From: Emiliania huxleyi CCMP1516
Lineage: Eukaryota > Haptophyta > Isochrysidales > Noelaerhabdaceae
Direction: 5' to 3'
DNA: 40,013 nucleotides
Assembly (NCBI RefSeq): GCF_000372725.1
Contig: NW_005200535.1
Span: 176,662 to 216,674, forward strand
Part shown: piece after piece, positions 17,093-24,900 of the stretch
Position numbering within the stretch: position 1 is the first letter of the stretch
Layout of the letters: the number at the start of each line of letters is the position of its first letter
Made by a program: the position numbers and the translations under genes
The notes under the pieces: generated by a model
The model's database searches: none
What the model saw: the letters and a program-made list of their open reading frames with translations, nothing else
What the model was told of the DNA's origin: nothing

Positions 17093-18088
17093 CTACGGTG
17101 GTCTCAGAGCACCGGTCAATGGACAGCACGAGTGTCCGCAGTACAGCTGCTGGTTGGCTCCGAGGCCGCTGATGACCCAAAAGTCATCGGGCGGCTGCGG
17201 CGGGCAAGTGGCGTTTACGACGGCCGTCGTGTTGAGCCGCTCGGCCCACTCGCCCGTCGTCTCGAGCGGGTACCTATCGCGCAGAGGCGGTGCGGTGCGC
17301 GGAGGTCAAGAGCCGAGGCCGGGCCGCTCCGGCCGAGACGCACGCAGTGCGGTTGAAGTTGGAAGACGCGAACATGGCATTCATGAACTCGACGTTGGAG
17401 ACGTTCCAGCCGGTGATGTCCTGGTTGAAGGGCGAGGCAAAGAACATCGAGGTCATGTCCCTGACGTTGTGTACGTCCCACGTGCTGATGTCCTGGTTGA
17501 AGGCGAAGGCGCCCGAGAACATGGCGGACGTGGTGCGCACGTTGGACATGTCCCACGTGCTGATGTCCTGGTTGAAGTCCGTCGCACCTGCGCTCGCGGG
17601 CTCGGGATTGGGTCAAGGGGTGCGCCGAAGGGGTAATGTCGCCGTTGAAGCTCTCGGCGCCGTAAAACATGGACTCAAACGTTGTGGCGGCAGAGACGTC
17701 CCACGTGGAGATGTCGCCGTTGAAGGCCACCGCCTGTGCAAACATCTGCTTGAAGGTCTCGACGCTCGACGTGTCCCACCTGTGGTTTCGAAGAGGGGTG
17801 TGGATCGCGAGATACGGGCAGCCGTGGGGGGGAGGCGGTCCGTGCAGAGGGTCGGGTGAAGAGAGAGAAGAGGCGGAGGACGACAGCTCACGGCAAATCT
17901 TGATTGAAGGACACAGCGTCGTAAAACATGGACTCCATGTCGGTGACGGCGCCGGTGTCCCAGGTTGAGATGTCCTCGTTGAAGTACGAGATGTTGTGGA
18001 ATAGACCCATCATGTCAGTGACTGCGCTCACGTCCCAGTCTCCGATCGGCGTGGCGCACGAGAAGGCGTGAGCACGATGAACGTTCAC
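17093..18088 (-). CDS. DUF285 (BspA-type) repeat protein, 4 exons
   Basis: Exons on the minus strand: 18088-17892, 17779-17661, 17587-17344, 17273-17093; joined about 246 residues. The protein is a ladder of the roughly 25-residue repeat F-N-x-D-I-S-T-W-D-V-S-x-V-T-x-M-x-x-M-F: GDWDVSAVTDMMGLF, YFNEDISTWDTGAVTDMESM, AFNGDISTWDVSAATTFESM, DFNQDISTWDMSNVRTTSAM, AFNQDISTWDVHNVRDMTSM, PFNQDITGWNVSNVEFMNAM. DUF285 is a leucine-rich-repeat relative, common in surface proteins of algae and bacteria. The C-terminus (YPLETTGEWAERLNTTAVVN, then a Cys-rich end with CGHSCC) suggests an extracellular location. Junctions: 17892/17779 GT-AG, 17661/17587 GC-AG with duplicated exon sequence, 17344/17273 GT-AG. 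The 5' end is unresolved: the first exon lacks an ATG, and a hydrophobic frame (CFLSFFIFNV) precedes it. Confidence 0.8.
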
Positions 18089-18164
18089 ATTGAAAATAAA
18101 GAAAGAAAGAAAACAGACACGCCAAACGAGGGATGGGACGAGGACAAGGTCCCCACCTGCACGA

Positions 18165-18360
18165 GCAGGATTTTGGAAGGACGATCAGGGGGACAGGTGG
18201 GGCTCTCCTGCTCCTGACAAGGGACACGACAGGCTCGCAGCGCGGTGCGCGGTGGACTCCCACATCCACTGGCGGTCTCATCTCAGTCTAGCGACCTGCC
18301 TCCAGCTTGTCGCTGGCAGTCTCTCGCACATGCACACTGACACAGGGGTGGCAGGGGCGG
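18165..18360 (+). repeat. Dispersed repeat family A, copy 2
   Basis: Inverted relative to 437-655, with only scattered substitutions (for example gcgcgg for gcacgg). Here it lies upstream of the DUF285 gene. No coding content is shared by the copies. Confidence 0.85.
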
Positions 18361-18459
18361 CGGCACGAGTCTCCCACATACTATGCGGGCCTCACTAGAG
18401 GTGCGGCCTGTGCGTGTCCTCGCCCTTGAGGGGGGAGGGGAAGGGGCTGTGTGTCTGTG

Positions 18460-18628
<169 letters not shown>

Positions 18629-18862
18629 GGAGCCGCCCTGAACGCCACGAGCGCGCCGCGAGCGCCGTAGCGCCGGCGAGCGCCGTCGGCAGCGCGCGAC
18701 CGCCACCCAAAAGTGGAGGTACATTAGGAGCCGCAGCCGGCCTGCTCTATCAGCCCCGCAGCCTCACACCCGCGAAACTCGTGAACTAGCCGGGGCAGTC
18801 GGAGAAGGGGCAACTCCGTGCACTGACGGTCGGCCGTCAGAAAACACGCCTCCGTGGCTCGG

Positions 18863-18925
18863 GTTACACCAATCCTCGCTACCCAACGCGGCCAAAGGAT
18901 ATCCACCTCGAGAACCTCGAGAGAG
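18863..18925 (+). repeat. Dispersed repeat family F, copy 1
   Basis: Contains gggttacaccaatcctcgct and acccaacgcggccaaaggat, followed by atccacctcgagaacctcga. The inverse complement occurs in two overlapping pieces at 33400-33500. It lies within 110 bp of the acyl-CoA synthetase start, i.e. in its likely promoter or 5' UTR. Confidence 0.8.
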
Positions 18926-18970
18926 AGCACATTGAAAATGTGTATCGCGGGAAAATCTTTCGCGACCAAC

Positions 18971-21900
18971 ATGGAGGACAAGCGCCGGGTCGGTCTCGAC
19001 CCGAGCGTGGGATACGTCACGCCGGTGGGCTCCGCACCCGGCGAGGGCCTCGTGCTGCGCAACAGCCTCTCGCCGCACGAGCTCGTTGCCAAGCCGATCG
19101 ACGGCGAATACGCCAACGCGTACCAGCTCTTTACGCGCGGCGGCCTCCTCTTGCGGCCGACGGAGCCGTGCTTTGGCAGCCGGGTGCGCGAAGACGGGCG
19201 CGTCGGGAGCTACGAGTGGCAGACGTACACGCAGGTGAGCGCGCGCGTCGACTCAGTCGCGGCGGCGCTGTGGCACTTGAGCTTGGTGCCTCGCGCCGGA
19301 GACGGGAAGCGCTTCCTCGGCTTCTTCCTCAAGAACTGCCGCGACTGGATGGTGTGCGCGCTCGCGGCGTACAAGACCAACGTGGTCGTCGTGCCGATGT
19401 ACGACACGCTGGGACCCGAGACGGTGGGCTACATCCAGCGCCAGACGACGATGCCGACAGTGCTGTGCACCGCTACGGAGCTCAAGGCGCCGCAGCCTCT
19501 GTTCGAACCCGCACTCCCGCTGGTATGGCGAGATGAGCATGGACACGACTCGCGAGGAACACGGGACGGACTGCTGCTTGGCATCCCCTCCTCATCCCAA
19601 GCCTTCCCCTCTCTCCAAGGTTCTGCTCTCGGACGGCGCAACCGCCTTCGCCACCGTCCTCATCTCTGGTAGATCCGCCCCGCCGAGCTCACACGAGATC
19701 GCACACGAGAGTAGGCGAGATCACGCGAGATCACGCGAGAGTAGGCAGTCTGCCCGCCGAGCTCCGCCGCGCCGCGACGGCAAAGGGCCTGTCGGTCCTC
19801 ACGCTCGGCGAGCTGGAAAGCGTGGGGCGCTCGCACCTCAGCCTGCTCGGAGCCCTAGAAGCGGAAGATCTCCCCACATCTCCCCCGTATCTCCCCATAT
19901 CTCGGAGCCCCAGAAGCGGAAGACGTGGTCTTGTCTCTCCCAACCAGCGCTCGGTAGGACGCGGACTCCGCCGCATTCCGCCGTATCCACCGTCTACTAG
20001 AAGCGGAAGACGTGGTCTTGTCTCTCTCAACCAGCGCTCGGTAGGACACGGACTCGGCCGTATTCCGCTGCAGTCCGCTGGTACTCACCGTACTCCGGCC
20101 GCTCGTATTCACGCGCTGCTCTGACTACGCCGCACAAGGCTCTCCTCCCGCGCCCTCATGCCGGCGGCTCCACGACGCAGGCTCGGAACGCTGGCGGAGC
20201 CGTCGCCAGCAGACCTCGCCTACCTCTGCTACACCTCTGGCACGACGGGCGACCCAAAGGGCGCCACGCTCACAGCACAGCCCCCGGCCCAGATCACATC
20301 GCACACGGGCAGTCGAGAGAACGGGCAGGCAGGCAGAGAGCGACTAGTCAGGCAGGCAGGCTGAGAGCGACTAGTCAGACAGGCAGACAGAGAGCGACTA
20401 GTCAGACAGGCAGGCAGAGAGCGACTAGTCAGACAGGCAGGCAGAGGCCGACTAGTCAGACAGGCAGGCAGAGAGCGACTAGTCAGACAGGCAGACAGAG
20501 AGCGACTAGTCAGACAGGCAGGCAGAGAGCGACTAGTCAGACAGGCAGGCAGAGAGCGACTAGTCAGACAGGCAGGCAGAGATCGACTAGTCAGACAGGC
20601 AGGCTGAGAGCGACTAGTCAGACAGGCAGGCAGAGAGCGACTAGTCAGACAGGCAGACAGAGAGCGACTAGTCAGACAGGCAGACAGAGAGCGACTAGTC
20701 AGACAGGCAGACAGAGAGCGACTAGTCAGACAGGCAGGCAGAGAGCGACTAGTCAGACAGGCAGGCAGAGAGCGACTAGTCAGACAGGCAGGCAGAGAGC
20801 GACTAGTCAGACAGGCAGACAGAGAGCGACTAGTCAGACAGGCAGGCAGAGAGCGACTAGTCAGACAGGCAGACAGAGAGCGACTAGTCAGACAGGCAGG
20901 CAGAGAGCGACTAGTCAGACAGGCAGGCAGAGAGCGACTAGTCAGACAGGCAGGCAGAGAGCGACTAGTCAGACAGGCAGGCAGAGAGCGACTAGTCAGA
21001 CAGGCAGGCAGAGAGCGACTAGTCAGACAGGCAGGCAGAGAGCGACTAGTCAGACAGGCAGACAGAGAGCGACTAGTCAGACAGGCAGGCAGAGAGCGAC
21101 TAGTCAGACAGGCAGGCAGAGAGCGACTAGTCAGGCAGGCAGGCAGAGAGCGACTAGTCAGACAGGCAGGCAGAGAGCGACTAGTCAGACAGGCAGCGCC
21201 GAGTCCCACGGCACGGCCCACGGGTCAGGCGCCGTGCTGGCAGAGAGCGACTAGTCAGGCAGCGGACCCACAGGAGCAGCACACACGGCTTAGCTCGTCC
21301 AGATCTCGACACATCGCGTCTAAACCCTAGACCTAACTCGAGAGCACACCTAGCCGCGAACGCCGCCCGGCGCCTTCTTGCCGCCCCAAGACGCTGGGGT
21401 CACAGACTAGAGTCGAGCGCGTCGGAGAGGGCGGGCTCGACACCGAGTGCTTTGAACGTTGCGGCCAGGCGCCATGCTCACCCACGGCAACTTGCTCGCC
21501 GCCGTCGGCATGGCGTCGTACCCCTCTATCTCCGTCTTCAGCTACGACCCGGGCGGGCCTCAGGAGGCGCACACATCTCCCCAGATCTCCGCAGTATCTC
21601 CCCACATCTCGAACAGATCTCCCCCACATCTCCCCCCGTGAGGCGCACATCTCGAACAGATCTCCCCCACATCTCCCCCCGCGAGGTGCAAACATCTCCC
21701 CAGATCTCCGCAGTATCTCCCCCCGTGAGGTGCACACATCTCCCCAGATCTCCGCAGTATCTCCCCCCGCGATGTGCACATCTCGAACAGATCTCCCCCA
21801 CATCTCCCCCCGTGAGGTGCACATCTCCTACCTCCCGCTCGCGCACATCTTCGAGACGGTCGTGATGAACTTCTGCCTCTTCCGCGGTACGCGGCAACAT

Positions 21901-24900
21901 GCACATGCACATGCACATGCACATGCACATGGACATGGACATGGACATGGACATGGACATGGACATGGACATGGACATGGACATGCACATGCACATGCAC
22001 ATGCACATGGACATGGACATGGACATGGACATGGACATGGACATGGACATGGACATGGACATGGACATGGACATGTGCCACACTACTCAGCCGCGTGTGG
22101 AGCAGTATGGAGTGTCATCGACTCACAACGCTCACTCGCTCCAGAAGCGGACTGCTTCACACCGACGCCGCCGCTCTGCCGTGAAAGCACATCCCCGCCC
22201 TCTCGGCCGCCCCTCCCTCGACGGCTAATCCTCACGCCCAGGCGCCGCCGTGGAAGAAAAGAATTCGGCGGCGGACGAACGCGCCGGTCGTCACGCTAGG
22301 CGCCGCCGTCGGCTTCTACCAGGGAGACACCCTCAAGATCCTCGACGACCTGCAAGCCCTGCGGCCGACGATCTTTGTCTCCGTCCCGCGGCTGTACAAC
22401 CGCATCCACGACAAGATCGTCGGCGGCGCGAGGGCAAAAGGGACCTAGAAGCGGAAGACGCGATTCCTGTCCGCCAACCAGCGCTCGGTAGGACACGCGT
22501 TCAACTGTACTCCGCCGCATCCCGCTGTATTCACTGTACTCGTACCCCCTCGGCTTCACTTGCGGTGCTCTGAAGACGCTGCACAAGACCGTCCTCCCGC
22601 CCCGATGTCGGCGTACTCAGCACTGCAGGCCAAGGGCGGGCTGTTCACGGCTGGAGGTGTGAAGAGACGCTGTTCACAGCGAGTTGTAGGCCAAGGGCGG
22701 GCTTGCCGGCAAGCTATTCTTCAAGGCGCTCGACGCGAAGCTGCAGCGGCTGCATGCGACCGGCTCGGGCGAGCACCGCCTCTACGACGCGCTCATCTTC
22801 TCAAAGGTTCTCCCCGTTTCTCCCCGTTTCTGCCCGTATCTGCCCGCGTATCCGCCCGTATCTGCCCGCGTATCGGCCCGTATCTCCCCGTATCTCCCCG
22901 TATCTCCCCCTATCTCCCCCTATCTCCCCGCCTTCTCAAAGGTTCGGAGGCAGCTCGGGCTTGACCGATGCGCAAAGATGCTCTGCGGCTCCGCGCCGAT
23001 CGCCGCCGACGTCAAGGATTTTCTCCGCGTCGCGATCGGCGCGCCGCTCATCGAGGGGTACGGGCTGTGAGCGGCGTCTCTTCACACCTGCAGCTGTGAA
23101 CAGGCGCGCAGCTCATCGAGGGGTACGGGCTGTGAGCGGCGTCTCTTCACACCTGCAGCTGTGAACAGGCGCGCAGTTCATCGAGGGGTACGGGCTGTGA
23201 GCGGCGTCTCTTCACACCTGCAGCTGTGGACAGGCGCGCAGTTCATCGAGGGGTACGGGCTGTGAGCGGCGTCTCTTCACACCTGCAGCTGTGAACAGGC
23301 GCGCAGTTCATCGAGGGGTACGGGCTGTGAGCGGCGTCTCTTCACACCTGCAGCTGTGAACAGGCGCGCAGTTCATCGAGGGGTACGGGCTGTGAGCGGC
23401 GTCTCTTCACACCTGCAGCTGTGGACAGGCGCGCAGTTCATCGAGGGGTACGGGCTGTGAGCGGCGTCTCTTCACACCTGCAGCTGTGGACAGGCGCGCA
23501 GTTCATCGAGGGGTACGGGCTGTGAGCGGCGTCTCTTCACACCTGCAGCTGTGGACAGGCGCGCAGTTCATCGAGGGGTACGGGCTGTGAGCGGCGTCTC
23601 TTCACACCTGCAGCTGTGGACAGGCGCGCCGCTCATCGAGGGGTACGGGCTGTGAGCGGCGTCTCTTCACACCTGCAGCTGTGGACAGGCGCGCAGTTCA
23701 TCGAGGGGTACGGGCTGTGAGCGGCGTCTCTTCACACCTGCAGCTGTGGACAGGCGCGCAGTTCATCGAGGGGTACGGGCTGTGAGCGGCGTCTCTTCAC
23801 ACCTGCAGCTGTGGACAGGCGCGCAGTTCATCGAGGGGTACGGGCTGTGAGCGGCGTCTCTTCACACCTGCAGCTGTGAACAGGCGCGCAGTTCATCGAG
23901 GGGTACGGGCTGTGAGCGGCGTCTCTTCACACCTGCAGCTGTGGACAGGCGCGCAGTTCATCGAGGGGTACGGGCTGTGAGCGGCGTCTCTTCACACCTG
24001 CAGCTGTGAACAGGCGCGCAGTTCATCGAGGGGTACGGGCTGTGAGCGGCGTCTCTTCACACCTGCAGCTGTGGACAGGCGCGCAGTTCATCGAGGGGTA
24101 CGGGCTGTGAGCGGCGTCTCTTCACACCTGCAGCTGTGAACAGGCGCGCAGTTCATCGAGGGGTACGGGCTGTGAGCGGCGTCTCTTCACACCTGCAGCT
24201 GTGAACAGGCGCGCAGTTCATCGAGGGGTACGGGCTGTGAGCGGCGTCTCTTCACACCTGCAGCTGTGAACAGGCGCGCAGTTCATCGAGGGGTACGGGC
24301 TGTGAGCGGCGTCTCTTCACACCTGCAGCTGTGGACAGGCGCGCAGTTCATCGAGGGGTACGGGCTGTGAGCGGCGTCTCTTCACACCTGCAGCTGTGAA
24401 CAGGCGCGCAGTTCATCGAGGGGTACGGGCTGTGAGCGGCGTCTCTTCACACCTGCAGCTGTGGACAGGCGCGCAGTTCATCGAGGGGTACGGGCTGTGA
24501 GCGGCGTCTCTTCACACCTGCAGCTGTGAACAGGCGCGCAGTTCATCGAGGGGTACGGGCTGTGAGCGGCGTCTCTTCACACCTGCAGCTGTGAACAGGC
24601 GCGCAGTTCATCGAGGGGTACGGGCTGTGAGCGGCGTCTCTTCACACCTGCAGCTGTGGACAGGCGCGCAGTTCATCGAGGGGTACGGGCTGTGAGCGGC
24701 GTCTCTTCACACCTGCAGCTGTGAACAGGCGCGCAGTTCATCGAGGGGTACGGGCTGTGAGCGGCGTCTCTTCACACCTGCAGCTGTGGACAGGCGCGCA
24801 GTTCATCGAGGGGTACGGGCTGTGAGCGGGGTCTCTTCACACCTGCAGCTGTGGACAGGCGCGCAGTTCATCGAGGGGTACGGGCTGTGAGCGGCGTCTC

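Noticed and set aside
20229..21221. 330-codon minus-strand ORF of SLPACLTSR repeats
   Set aside because: Artefact of the 27-bp minisatellite (a multiple of 3) inside a LACS intron; no non-repeat sequence.
21538..22299. Met-Asp / His-Val / Met-Ser repeat ORFs
   Set aside because: Translation of the acatgg/acatgc hexamer repeat in a LACS intron.
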